The position numbers and the translations under genes were made by a program. From NCBI RefSeq assembly GCF_009908165.1, contig NZ_JAAAUC010000005.1, positions 186,001 through 250,000 on the forward strand: a stretch of 64,000 bases of DNA. The letters are read 5' to 3'. Below the pieces are notes generated by a model. The model made no database searches. It saw only the letters and a list, made by a program, of their open reading frames with translations, and was not told the DNA's origin. Shown here in pieces: positions 54,545-63,454 of the stretch; position 1 is the stretch's first letter, and the number at the start of each line of letters is the position of its first letter. The stretch comes from Frigidibacter albus (GTDB taxonomy: Bacteria > Pseudomonadota > Alphaproteobacteria > Rhodobacterales > Rhodobacteraceae).

Positions 54545-56254
54545 ATCATCCCGCCGCGCGTCTTCGTCATCGGGTTCGACCGCTGCGGCACCGGTGCCAT
54601 CGCCCGGCTGTTCGAGGACGCGGGCCATGTGACGCGGATCTGGGTGGGGGGCCGGCTGGCCGAGGATCTGGCCTATGCCCGCGCCACTGGGGCTGTGCCG
54701 CTGGCAACATGGCCGCGCGGGGTGCTGTTCGGCGCGATGAACCGGCTGCACAAGCCGCACCTGCCGCCGTTGCAGCCGTTCCGCGACCCCGCCTTCCTGC
54801 GCCGGCATTTCCCGGACTGCTGGCTGCTGCTGCCCCGGCGCGACCGCGAGGCTTGGGTGGCCTCGCGCTGGCACCATGATGGCGGCCAGAGCCGGCGGTT
54901 GTGGGCGCTGCATCTGGGCTGCGCCGAGGCCGCGCTGCCCGGCATCTGGCGGCGCGACTGGGACGAGCATCACGCGCTGTGCAACCGGCTGTTTGCGGGC
55001 GACCCGCGGTTCCGGGTGCTGGATATGGACGGGGATTGGGCGGGGGCTTTGGCGACGGCCATGCCGGATCTGGGGCTGGCAGGGGCGGCACCGCGTCCTC
55101 CCGCGCCGAAGCCTGCGCCCTTGGCGGCCCCTGCGCAGATTGTCGCCCCCGCGCCGGATCTCGGTTTTGCCCAAGCCATCGCCGATTTCTGCACCCGGTC
55201 AGACCCGGCGATCCCGCAGCGGCTCGGCCCGCAGCGTTTCAGCGCGCTCTTTGCCCGCTGGGACGGCGCGGGGCGCATCCTGGGCAGCCAGAAGCTGCCG
55301 CTGCCGATCGTGGCCGAGGATCTGCCTTCCGGCACGCGGCGCTATCTGGCGCAGCCGGGCATCCCCAAGCTGGAGCGGGTGGAGGGCGCGGTGAACGAGC
55401 TATGGGCGCTTGGCCATCGCCGGGCGCTGCGGATGGACCTTGAGGACCGGCGCGGCTTTGGCACCGCGGCGACCGGCGCGCCTCGCCAGCCGCTGCTGGT
55501 CTATAACCGGCCGGCGGGGGGCACCGGCAACATGCTGCTCTGGCCGCTGCCGGGCTATCACACGCCGGGGGCGCCGTCCCATGTGACGGCGCAGGAGGCC
55601 GATAGGGTGGCTTGGGCCGACAAGGCCGATGTAGCGGCGTGGCGGGGCAACCTGTCGGGGCGGCCGGTCGCGGTGCTGGATGCTGGCGCCGGCCCGGGGC
55701 GCGGGGCGCATCTGGTGCTGGCCGATCTGGCGCGCGGGCCGGGGGCAGCAGATGCGGCGCTGGAGCGGGAGCTGCTGGCGACGACGCGCTACAGCGTGGT
55801 GCGGCGGTTTGCCGGGCGGGCGGGCTTCGACCTGGGCGTGGCCCTGCCACCCCATCACGCGGGCGCGGCGCGGCATCCACTGCTGGCGCCCTATTGCGGG
55901 CCGCGGATGCCGCCCGCGTGGTTCCACGGCTTCCGCTATCTGCTGAGCCTGTCGGGCCGCGATGGCGGGTCGAACTTCCTGCCCGCGGCGCAGACCCAAG
56001 GCGTGGTGCTGAAGGAGGAGGATGGCTGGGAGCTGTTCTATTCCGGCGCGTTCCACCCCTGGGAGCATTTCATTCCGCTGGCGCCGGGGGCTGTCGATCT
56101 GGAGGAGCGGTTGGAGTGGGCGCGGGGCAACCCCGCGGCTTGCCAGCAGATGTCCAAGGCCGCCCGCGATGTCTGTGCCCGGATCGCCAATGCCGAGACC
56201 CGCCGCGCCTGGCTGCGGATGGTGGCCGAGGCCGCCTCGGTTCAGGCGCCGTAA
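54545..56254 (+). CDS. sulfotransferase-like domain fused to a GT90 (CAP10-like) glycosyltransferase
   Basis: The first domain carries a PAPS-type P-loop, RVFVIGFDRCGTGAIARLFEDAGH, then PHLPPLQPFRDPAFLRRHFPDCWLLLPRRDREAWVASRW. The second half has the GT90 signatures AWRGNLSGR, FRYLLSLSGRDGGSNFLPAAQTQGVVLKEEDGWELFYSGAFHPWEHFIPLAPGAVDLEERLEWARGN. The protein may add sugar and sulfate to surface glycans. No ATG, GTG or TTG exists in frame between the TerB TAG (54536-54538) and the P-loop; ATC at 54545 with AGG-CGGCG upstream is the best guess. The first ordinary start, GTG 54629, would delete the P-loop. Either non-canonical start, readthrough or mutation must be invoked. Confidence 0.75.
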   Translation: MIPPRVFVIGFDRCGTGAIARLFEDAGHVTRIWVGGRLAEDLAYARATGAVPLATWPRGVLFGAMNRLHKPHLPPLQPFRDPAFLRRHFPDCWLLLPRRDREAWVASRWHHDGGQSRRLWALHLGCAEAALPGIWRRDWDEHHALCNRLFAGDPRFRVLDMDGDWAGALATAMPDLGLAGAAPRPPAPKPAPLAAPAQIVAPAPDLGFAQAIADFCTRSDPAIPQRLGPQRFSALFARWDGAGRILGSQKLPLPIVAEDLPSGTRRYLAQPGIPKLERVEGAVNELWALGHRRALRMDLEDRRGFGTAATGAPRQPLLVYNRPAGGTGNMLLWPLPGYHTPGAPSHVTAQEADRVAWADKADVAAWRGNLSGRPVAVLDAGAGPGRGAHLVLADLARGPGAADAALERELLATTRYSVVRRFAGRAGFDLGVALPPHHAGAARHPLLAPYCGPRMPPAWFHGFRYLLSLSGRDGGSNFLPAAQTQGVVLKEEDGWELFYSGAFHPWEHFIPLAPGAVDLEERLEWARGNPAACQQMSKAARDVCARIANAETRRAWLRMVAEAASVQAP

Positions 56255-57750
56255 ACCGCCGCCCACCGTTCGATCAGCTGCTGTTGCAGGCGTTTGGACC
56301 GGCGCACCCATTCCGGCGCTCCGGGTGGCTGCTCCTTCTGCGCATCGGGAATCGCATCGCGGCGGGCCACATCGCCGGTGAAGATGGCGAAGACCAGATC
56401 GGTGCCATCGGGCGCCGTCATCCAGCCCGCGAGGGTCGAGACAAAGTTGAGCGTGCCGGTCTTGGCATCCACCTGCACCGGGTGGTTCTGCATCACCTTG
56501 CCATTGGCGTCGCGCAGGGTGAACTCCTTGAGGATGCCGCGCAGTGCCTGCCCCGGCCCCAGCCGCGCCAGTGCCGTGACCATGTCCATCGCAGAGATTC
56601 GCGAGGCGCCGCCAAGCCCCGAATGGTCCACGAACCGCGCCGTGCCGGCCCCGGCGCGGGCCTTCAGCCAGTCTGACATCGCCGGGCCCGATTGCGCATG
56701 GCCCCGGACCCCGCCGCGCTGCATCGAGGCGGACATGCCCACCGCCTCGGCCGTCAGGTTGTTGGAAAAGCGCAGCATGTCATGCAGTACCGGGCGCAGG
56801 GTGTCGCTGGCGCGTTCCACGATCACCGTGCCGCGCGGCGCCGACTTGGCGACCTGCGGCGTGGGCAGCGTGATCCCTTGCGCGCGGGCAAGGGTCTGGA
56901 ACACGTCGGCGGCATAGAGCTCGGGCCGGCGCACGGGCAGCCAGCGGCTGCCACCCTTGCCAAGCGCGGTGCGGGCCACGGTCCATTCCTCGACCTCGCC
57001 GCGGTCGGAATAGGTATAGACCGGGCGGTCGCGGTCGGCGACGGCGATGCGTGTGGTGTAGACCTTCGGCACGAAGCGTTCGGCCCGCGCGTCCATCGAC
57101 ACCTGATAGCCGCTCTGCGCCCGCTTCCACTCGAAATGCACGCGGTTGAAATTGAGGTTCAGGCCGGACACGGCGGGGTTGTAGCCCAGATAGTCGGGCT
57201 GCGTGGTGTCGATGGCGCGCACGAAGGGCAGCGCCCCGCCCCAGACCACGAAGCGCCCGGCGACAGAGGAGATCCCCGCCGCGCGCAGGGCCGCGGCCAT
57301 GTCGCCAAGCGTGTCGGTGGACAGCGTCGGATCGCCACCCCCCGCCAGCACCAGATCGCCCGCCAGCCGCCCGCCCTGCACCGGGCCGGTGGCGATCAGC
57401 CGCGTGGCAAAGCGGTGGCCGGCGCCCAGATGCTCCAGCGCGTAAAGCGCGGTGATCGCCTTCGACACGCTGGCGGGCGGCATCGGCTCGGCGCCGTTCA
57501 TCGCCTCGAGCACGAGGCCCGTGCGGGCATCGGCGACGACAAAACCGACCTTGCCGCCAAGCTGCGCTGCGGCCACCAGCGCCTCGGCCGAGGCGGCCGT
57601 GCGGGTCGCGGTCGGCGCTGAGGGAACGGCGACGGCGCCACCCGCCCGCGGCATCGGGCGCAGCGAGGTCAGCGGTGCCTCGGCCAGCGCGGCGCTTGCC
57701 GCACCGGACAGCAGCCCGCCCAGAACGAAACGCCGCGAAAATCCGGTCAT
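56242..57750 (-). CDS. dacB: D-alanyl-D-alanine carboxypeptidase/endopeptidase (PBP4 type)
   Basis: The 502-residue PBP4-family enzyme trims peptidoglycan peptides in the periplasm. The N-terminus has a Tat-like signal (SRRFVLGGLLSGAASAALA). The three active-site motifs are SVSK at 94-97 (PPASVSKAITALY), SNN in RFSNNLTAEAVGMS and KTG in VDAKTGTLNFVSTLAG, all intact. The start at 57750 follows GAAGGGG. It converges with the GT90 gene, overlapping by 13 bases. Confidence 0.92.
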   Translation of the reverse strand: MTGFSRRFVLGGLLSGAASAALAEAPLTSLRPMPRAGGAVAVPSAPTATRTAASAEALVAAAQLGGKVGFVVADARTGLVLEAMNGAEPMPPASVSKAITALYALEHLGAGHRFATRLIATGPVQGGRLAGDLVLAGGGDPTLSTDTLGDMAAALRAAGISSVAGRFVVWGGALPFVRAIDTTQPDYLGYNPAVSGLNLNFNRVHFEWKRAQSGYQVSMDARAERFVPKVYTTRIAVADRDRPVYTYSDRGEVEEWTVARTALGKGGSRWLPVRRPELYAADVFQTLARAQGITLPTPQVAKSAPRGTVIVERASDTLRPVLHDMLRFSNNLTAEAVGMSASMQRGGVRGHAQSGPAMSDWLKARAGAGTARFVDHSGLGGASRISAMDMVTALARLGPGQALRGILKEFTLRDANGKVMQNHPVQVDAKTGTLNFVSTLAGWMTAPDGTDLVFAIFTGDVARRDAIPDAQKEQPPGAPEWVRRSKRLQQQLIERWAAVYGA

Positions 57751-57808
57751 GCTGAAGCCCCTTCCCACATGCGGGAGATTTAACCCGGCCAAAGGCCCGC
57801 GGGCAACC

Positions 57809-58438
57809 CTAGCGGCGCCATGCACCACTGGCGCGGATGGCACTTGACGAGATGTTGACCATCGGCACGTTCACCAGGCACCAGACCGGCGGCGGCAGGC
57901 GGGCCAGCAGCCCGGCCGACTCGGCCGGGATCCGCGCGCGCTCGAACCGCTCGGCGGCCTTCGACACCCGCGCGGTCAGCCGGCTGGCGGGGCGGGCGAT
58001 CACCCCGACCGCCACATGCTGCATGATCCATTCCCACCGCTGCCAGCGGTCGAACTGCGCCAGATTGTCGGCGCCCATCAGCCACACGAAGCGCACCCCT
58101 GGATACAGCGCGATCAGCCGTTCCAGCGTTTCTGCGGTGTAGCGGGTGCCAAGGCGCGCCTCGATGTCCGTGACCACGACCCGCGGGTGTTGCATCACCT
58201 GCCGCGCCTGCGCCATCCGCCGGGCCAACGGCGCGGGGCCTTCGGATTTCAGCGGGTTGCCGGGGCTGACCAGCCACCAGACCCGGTCCAGCCCGAACCG
58301 CTTCAGCGCCTCGCGGGTGATATGGGCGTGGCCGTCATGCGCGGGGTCGAACGACCCGCCCAGCAGGCCGATCGTCATGCCCGCCCGTGCCACCGGCAGC
58401 CCCGCACGGACAAGTCCGGCCCGTTCCCTGCGATCCAC
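57809..58438 (-). CDS. nadD: nicotinate-nucleotide adenylyltransferase
   Basis: NadD makes nicotinic acid adenine dinucleotide in NAD synthesis. The product (209 residues from a GTG at 58438) has [41 protein letters not shown] with the HxGH nucleotidyltransferase signature, then [38 protein letters not shown] and ISSSAIR. The GTG has GGGGGA at good spacing and gives the N-terminal length of relatives; an ATG at 58378 is the alternative. rsfS/obgE neighbours are not in the window. Confidence 0.94.
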   Translation of the reverse strand: MDRRERAGLVRAGLPVARAGMTIGLLGGSFDPAHDGHAHITREALKRFGLDRVWWLVSPGNPLKSEGPAPLARRMAQARQVMQHPRVVVTDIEARLGTRYTAETLERLIALYPGVRFVWLMGADNLAQFDRWQRWEWIMQHVAVGVIARPASRLTARVSKAAERFERARIPAESAGLLARLPPPVWCLVNVPMVNISSSAIRASGAWRR

Positions 58439-58566
58439 CCTGCGTCCCCCGCGCCGTCACCCGGCCGTCATATACGTTGCACTTCGCCGGCTCCAAGCAC
58501 GGATTGCCCTTTCGGCCTTCATTCACTAGATGAAGGGCAACCAATTCCCTCGCAAGGAGATGTCTT

Positions 58567-60222
58567 ATGGCGTCCTATCAGTATGTCTATCACATGGAAG
58601 GCGTGTCCAAGACCTATCCGGGCGGCAAGAAGTGTTTCGAGAACATCCACCTGAACTTCCTGCCCGGCGTGAAGATCGGTGTGGTCGGCGTCAACGGCTC
58701 GGGCAAATCCACGCTGCTGCGGATCATGGCCGGCATGGACAAGGATTTCCAGGGCGAGGCCTGGCATGCCAAGGGCGCCAAGGTCGGCTACCTGCCGCAA
58801 GAGCCGCAGCTGGACGAAACGCTGGACGTGCGCGGCAACGTGATGCTGGGCGTGGCCGCCAAGCAGGCGATCCTCGACCGCTACAACGAACTCGCCATGA
58901 ACTATTCCGACGAAACGGCGGACGAGATGGCCTCGCTTCAGGACATCATCGACGCGCAGAACCTGTGGGACCTCGACAGCCAGGTCGACGTGGCGCTGGA
59001 AGCCCTGCGTTGCCCGCCGGACGAGGCCGCGGTCAGCACGCTTTCGGGCGGCGAGCGGCGCCGGGTGGCGCTGTGCAAGCTGCTGCTGGAAGCGCCCGAC
59101 ATGCTGCTCCTGGACGAACCGACCAACCACCTCGATGCCGAGACCATCGCCTGGCTGCAAAAGCACCTGATCGAATATCGCGGCACCATCCTGTGCGTTA
59201 CCCACGACCGCTACTTCCTCGACGACATCACCTCGTGGATCCTCGAGCTGGAGCGCGGGCGCGGCATCCCGTGGGAGGGCAACTATTCCAGCTGGCTGGA
59301 GCAGAAGGCCAAGCGCATGTCGCAGGACGCGCGCGAGGACAAGGCCAAGCAAAAGGTGCTGGAGAAGGAGCTGGAGTGGATCCGTTCCGGCGCCAAGGCC
59401 CGGCAGACCAAGTCCAAGGCCCGGATCGCCGCCTATAACAAGATGGCGGACGAGTCGGTCAAGGACCGTGTCGGCAAGGCCCAGATCGTCATCCCGAACG
59501 GCCCGCGTCTTGGCAACAAGGTGATCGAGGTCGAGGGCCTGAAGAAGGCGATGGGCGACAAGCTTCTGATCGAGAACCTCAGCTTCACCCTGCCGCCGGG
59601 CGGGATCATCGGCGTGATCGGCCCGAACGGCGCCGGCAAGTCGACGCTGTTCCGGATGCTGACCGGCGACGAGCAGCCCGACGAGGGCAGCGTGGTGATC
59701 GGCGATACCGTGAAGATGTCCTTCGTGGACCAGTCGCGCGATGCGCTCGATCCGAATGCGACCGTGTGGGAAGAGGTGTCTGGCGGGGCAGAGATGATCC
59801 AGCTGGGCGATGCCGCGATTGCCAGCCGCAGCTATGTCGGCGCCTTCAACTTCAAGGGCTCGGACCAGCAAAAGAAGGTCGGCCTGCTGTCGGGCGGCGA
59901 GCGTAACCGCGTCCACATGGCCAAGCTGCTGAAAGAGGGCGGGAACCTTCTGCTGCTTGACGAGCCGACCAACGACCTCGACGTCGAAACCCTGCAGGCG
60001 CTGGAAGCGGCGATCGAGGATTTCGCGGGCTGCGCGGTGATCATCTCGCACGACCGCTTCTTCCTTGACCGGCTTTGCACGCACATCCTCGCCTTCGAGG
60101 GCGATGCGCATGTGGAGTTCTTCGAGGGCAACTTCGAGGATTACGAGCAGGACAAGATCCGCCGGCTTGGGCCGGATTCGGTAGAGCCGAAGCGGGTGAA
60201 GTACAAGAAGTTCACGCGCTGA
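58567..60222 (+). CDS. ettA: energy-dependent translational throttle protein EttA (ABC-F)
   Basis: EttA binds the ribosomal E site and gates the first peptide bond according to ATP level. The 551-residue protein has two ABC domains with Walker A GVNGSGKSTLL (about 41-51) and GPNGAGKSTLF (about 352), two LSGGE signatures and two LLLDEPTN motifs. The P-site-tRNA-interacting linker with KQKVLEKELEWIRSGAKARQTKSKARIAAYNKM lies between them. The C-terminus PKRVKYKKFTR fits EttA. AAGGAG precedes the ATG by eight bases. Confidence 0.95.
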   Translation: MASYQYVYHMEGVSKTYPGGKKCFENIHLNFLPGVKIGVVGVNGSGKSTLLRIMAGMDKDFQGEAWHAKGAKVGYLPQEPQLDETLDVRGNVMLGVAAKQAILDRYNELAMNYSDETADEMASLQDIIDAQNLWDLDSQVDVALEALRCPPDEAAVSTLSGGERRRVALCKLLLEAPDMLLLDEPTNHLDAETIAWLQKHLIEYRGTILCVTHDRYFLDDITSWILELERGRGIPWEGNYSSWLEQKAKRMSQDAREDKAKQKVLEKELEWIRSGAKARQTKSKARIAAYNKMADESVKDRVGKAQIVIPNGPRLGNKVIEVEGLKKAMGDKLLIENLSFTLPPGGIIGVIGPNGAGKSTLFRMLTGDEQPDEGSVVIGDTVKMSFVDQSRDALDPNATVWEEVSGGAEMIQLGDAAIASRSYVGAFNFKGSDQQKKVGLLSGGERNRVHMAKLLKEGGNLLLLDEPTNDLDVETLQALEAAIEDFAGCAVIISHDRFFLDRLCTHILAFEGDAHVEFFEGNFEDYEQDKIRRLGPDSVEPKRVKYKKFTR

Positions 60223-60372
60223 GCGCAGGGGGCGCTGCCGGAAAGCGGCGCCCCGTTGGCAACGGCGGTGCATCTGTGGCGGCCTCACGGGGCCGTGCGA
60301 TGGAACCTTTCGCCCGCACACGGGCTTGTGACAGGACGGCCACTTCTGGCCCATCCTTGAAAGGGCTCTTCG

Positions 60373-60531
60373 ATGACAATCGGCACCATTCTCCTCATCA
60401 TCCTGATCCTGGCGCTTGTCGGCGCGCTGCCCACCTGGGGCCATTCGCGCGCCTGGGGCTATGGCCCCTCCGGCGGCCTCGGCCTGATCGTGGTGGTCCT
60501 GCTGATCCTGGTCCTGATGGGCCGGATCTGA
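60373..60531 (+). CDS. DUF3309 small membrane protein
   Basis: The 52-residue protein MTIGTILLIILILALVGALPTWGHSRAWGYGPSGGLGLIVVVLLILVLMGRI matches DUF3309. It has two transmembrane helices around the conserved PTWxHSRxWGYGPSGGLG motif. It is too short for most gene finders. AAAGGG lies upstream of the ATG. The family occurs widely in alphaproteobacteria with unknown function. It stands alone, with 150 bases before and 156 after. Confidence 0.88.
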   Translation: MTIGTILLIILILALVGALPTWGHSRAWGYGPSGGLGLIVVVLLILVLMGRI

Positions 60532-60687
60532 CCGGACGCATCTGACCGGATCACGCGCGGAAGGCCATCCGGCCTTCCGCGCAATCCTCCCCGCAAGGCA
60601 TCCCCCGGCCAGACCACCTGCCGCCCCGCAGTGCCGCTGTCCCGGCCGCCGGACTAGCCGCGGGACCCGGACCAGACTCGGGCGCTG

Positions 60688-61224
60688 CTACTTCTTCTTC
60701 ACGAACTCGGTCAGGATCACGATCCGCTGGCCTTCAACGCGGCCCTCGATCTGGGCGGCGTTCTCGGTCACAAGGCTGATGCCGCGCACCGCCGTGCCAC
60801 GCTTGGCCGTGAAGCCGGCGCCCTTGACCTGCAGGTCCTTGATCAGCACCACGGTATCGCCCTGCGCCAGCAACGCGCCGTTGGCGTCGCGGTGCTCGAT
60901 CCCGGCCAGAGGTTTCCCCGTCTCGGCCCAGGCAAGGGTCGCGGCGTCCAGCATCATCCCCTCCAGCGCCTCGCGGGCCCAAGGCTCGTCCATGCCCGAG
61001 AGGCGGCGGTGGACCAGCACCTGAACCGCCGGAACGCCCGACCACATCGCGCCCTCAAGGCAGCGCCAATGCCCGGACGGCGCCTCGGCCTCGCCGCGGC
61101 AGATGGCGCAGAGCAGCGCCTCCTCCCCGGAGGGCGGAACCTCCACCGCGGCCAGGTCTCCTGCCGCCCCGCAGATTTCGCAAACCCCGCCAGCGCGGGC
61201 CCTCAACTCGTCGATCTGTGCCAT
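60688..61224 (-). CDS. PhnA-domain (zinc-ribbon) protein
   Basis: The 178-residue protein has zinc-ribbon cysteines CEIC (15-18) and CAIC (39-42), then a C-terminal PhnA-type domain: EHRDANGALLAQGDTVVLIKDLQVKGAGFTAKRGTAVRGISLV. The family name comes from alkylphosphonate operons, but phosphonate genes are absent here and the function is unknown. The start MAQIDELRARAGGVC is preferred over an upstream ATG adding six residues. Confidence 0.88.
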   Translation of the reverse strand: MAQIDELRARAGGVCEICGAAGDLAAVEVPPSGEEALLCAICRGEAEAPSGHWRCLEGAMWSGVPAVQVLVHRRLSGMDEPWAREALEGMMLDAATLAWAETGKPLAGIEHRDANGALLAQGDTVVLIKDLQVKGAGFTAKRGTAVRGISLVTENAAQIEGRVEGQRIVILTEFVKKK

Positions 61225-61399
61225 GCTCCACCTTCCGCGCATCCCCGCCGCATGACCCTAGGCGCCCGCCGTCGGAATGAACATGGGCGCTTTGGCTACG
61301 CCTGCCCCGGGGGTGGCCACGTTTCGTTGCCGCACCTTGGATCCTCCGGCGCCGCATCGGCACGGGCAGCCTCCACAGGCAAGTTCCGCGCCGGATCGC

Positions 61400-63454
61400 T
61401 CAATGTGCGGCGCGGGAACGGCGGGGAACCTCGGCCGCGTCCCCGGCGTTTGCCCCGCGGCGCGGACCGGACCGCGGGGCCACTGGAGACATGGCATGAA
61501 GGGTATTCTGGCCTGGGCTATCGGCATCCCGATCCCGATCATCATCTTGCTGTATCTGGCTGATATTTTCTGACCCGCGCCCCTCCGTCCGACCCGAGGC
61601 GGGCGCGAGAGTGCCTTGGCCAGTTGCGCGCGTGGCGCGGGGGGCCGGGGCCGCCTGACCCGCCTCTGCCAGCGGAGGGAAGCTCTGCTGCCAGAACTCT
61701 GCCGAGGTCATCGCCGGGTAGGCCACAAGGTAGCGCCGGCGCAGCGCGGCATGACCATGCAAAAAGGCCAGCAATGTCAAGCCGATCTGCCAGATCAGGG
61801 CCAGGAACCGCGCGTCGGACCGGCGCACGGTATAGGCCTTGTCCTCGCCGGGCCGGTGATAGCTGATCCGCCGGCAGCCGCGCACTGCCGCCAGATCTGC
61901 CCGCGCGCCGCCCGGCAGCACCGCCTTGCCGGCCCAGAGCCGGGGCAGCGGCAGCAGGTGGCCGTTCATCGTGATCCACAGCAGGGCCGCTGCGACCCGG
62001 CCCCGCAGCCTCGGCCGGCGCGGCTCCAGCTGTGCGCCCGACCGCGGACCCCAGACTTCGGCGCTGGCAATGGCGCCAAGCGTCAGCCGCCGCACCGACA
62101 TATCGGCATTCGCGGCAAAGAACTCCGGCCCCTGCATCACGTCGCGCCAGGCCAGCAGCTCTGCGGCGGCCGTCTCATAGTGAAAGCGGGCGAGGCTGCG
62201 CGCCAAAAATCGTAGCGGAATCATCGCGGTAGCCCAAGCCCCCTGCCCCAGCCGCTCCACCGCCAGGTGATGGACCATGTGGCTGCGCAGGTCGAGGTAA
62301 TGGGTTGTCACCGACTCCTTCTCGGTGAAATCGTCCTGGAAGGACACAACGCCGTTGAGCGTGACGGACCGGAAGCTATTCGCCAGCGAGAAGCTGACAT
62401 CGTCGCCGCGCACGAAGAAGGGGAAGGGCCGGGCGCGGACAGCCGCGACCGGGAAGGCGAAAAACCAGAACCCCCCATAGAAGTTGGGATCTGCCGGGGC
62501 AGAGGTCTGGAATTCCATCTCCAGAACCTCGTCTCGGCGGCGCAGGTCGCGCCCGCCCTGCTGCGGGCGGCAATGCTGGTCGAAGGTCGCGCCCGCTTCC
62601 CACATCGCCCATTTATGGGTGTTGGAGATCATCGCCCCCGCCACCGCCGTGCGCGGATCCTGCGCCCGCGACAGGAAGGCGAGCGTGCGGTGGATGCTTT
62701 CCATGTGGAAGGCGGCGTCGTCATCCATGAACAGGCAGTGATCAAACCCCCAGGCCTCGGCCTCGGCCATGCCGCGGGCAAAGCCGCCGGCGCCGCCCAG
62801 ATTGCGGTTCGCCACCCGGTCGACATGCGCCAGGTCGCCAAGCTCGGCGGTGCCGCCATTGTCCACGACAAAGGCATGCATCTGCCCCGCAAACTCGGAC
62901 CCGGCGATGAAGGTATCGAGCCGGCCGGCCGTGCGCGCCACCTCGGCCTCGCGCCGGAAGGTGGTGATGCAGATGCCAAGACGCGGCTGGCGCAGGGGCG
63001 GGTCATCGGTGACGAAGCGCGCGCCCCGCAGCACGGTATCCCAGATCGCCCGCAGCTCGAAGAAGATCACCCCAGCGGTGGCGTTGACGGCGAAATGCGA
63101 CAGGTCGAGAGAGAGCCGGCCCTGCTCGGGCAGTTCATGCAGGGCGCAGGCCAGCAGTTCCCACGAGCGGCCGGGGATGGCGTGATAGACGCGCAGCTCG
63201 AACCGGCCCTGCGCCTGCACCTCGAGCGAGAGCGAGGAAAACGGGGCGGCGCCGTGCCATTTCCCGATCGAGAGCAGGTTGAAATAGGTGTCGAAACAGG
63301 CGACGCCGCCACCGCCCAGCCAGATCGTGCCGTCGCCGAGATTGACGCCAGAGGCCCCGTGCAGATGCACGTAAAGCTCCATTTCCGTGCAGATCCCCTG
63401 CTCTGGCAGGATCATGTGCTGGAGTGTCAGCGGGGGGGTCGGGGTGGTCGGCAT
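61400..63454 (-). CDS. GlfT2-like glycosyltransferase (GT2, putative galactofuranosyltransferase)
   Basis: The 684-residue protein resembles the mycobacterial polymerising galactofuranosyltransferase GlfT2: an N-terminal beta-sandwich (LYVHLHGASGVNLGDGTIWLGGGGVACFDTYFNLLSIGKW), a GT-A domain (LGICITTFRREAEVART, VDNGG, RNLGGAGGFARGM and the DDD motif CLFMDDDAAFH), then WFFAFPVAAVRARPFPFFVRGDDVSFSLAN and a helical C-terminus. The last 75 or so residues (after FWQQSFPPLAEAG) are Ala/Arg-rich and may not be part of the native protein. The start ATG overlaps the upstream stop by one base (TGATG). Confidence 0.85.
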   Translation of the reverse strand: MPTTPTPPLTLQHMILPEQGICTEMELYVHLHGASGVNLGDGTIWLGGGGVACFDTYFNLLSIGKWHGAAPFSSLSLEVQAQGRFELRVYHAIPGRSWELLACALHELPEQGRLSLDLSHFAVNATAGVIFFELRAIWDTVLRGARFVTDDPPLRQPRLGICITTFRREAEVARTAGRLDTFIAGSEFAGQMHAFVVDNGGTAELGDLAHVDRVANRNLGGAGGFARGMAEAEAWGFDHCLFMDDDAAFHMESIHRTLAFLSRAQDPRTAVAGAMISNTHKWAMWEAGATFDQHCRPQQGGRDLRRRDEVLEMEFQTSAPADPNFYGGFWFFAFPVAAVRARPFPFFVRGDDVSFSLANSFRSVTLNGVVSFQDDFTEKESVTTHYLDLRSHMVHHLAVERLGQGAWATAMIPLRFLARSLARFHYETAAAELLAWRDVMQGPEFFAANADMSVRRLTLGAIASAEVWGPRSGAQLEPRRPRLRGRVAAALLWITMNGHLLPLPRLWAGKAVLPGGARADLAAVRGCRRISYHRPGEDKAYTVRRSDARFLALIWQIGLTLLAFLHGHAALRRRYLVAYPAMTSAEFWQQSFPPLAEAGQAAPAPRATRATGQGTLAPASGRTEGRGSENISQIQQDDDRDRDADSPGQNTLHAMSPVAPRSGPRRGANAGDAAEVPRRSRAAH
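61496..61573 (+). CDS. 25-residue hydrophobic membrane peptide
   Basis: The product MKGILAWAIGIPIPIIILLYLADIF is one hydrophobic helix with a charged N-terminus. GGAG lies eight bases upstream of the ATG. Its DNA overlaps, on the opposite strand, the last codons of the GlfT2-like gene. The peptide has a family-like look (a PIPIIILLYL core), while the overlapped glycosyltransferase tail is low-complexity, so I consider the small gene likely real. No function is known. Confidence 0.5.
   Translation: MKGILAWAIGIPIPIIILLYLADIF

Noticed and set aside
60229-60254. Terminator after ettA
   Set aside because: A GC-rich hairpin with a bulge is present, but no T-rich tail follows, so termination cannot be claimed.
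61374-61445. Possible independent gene in the last part of the GlfT2-like frame
   Set aside because: It is only the continuation of an Ala/Arg-rich tail and has no start signal of its own.
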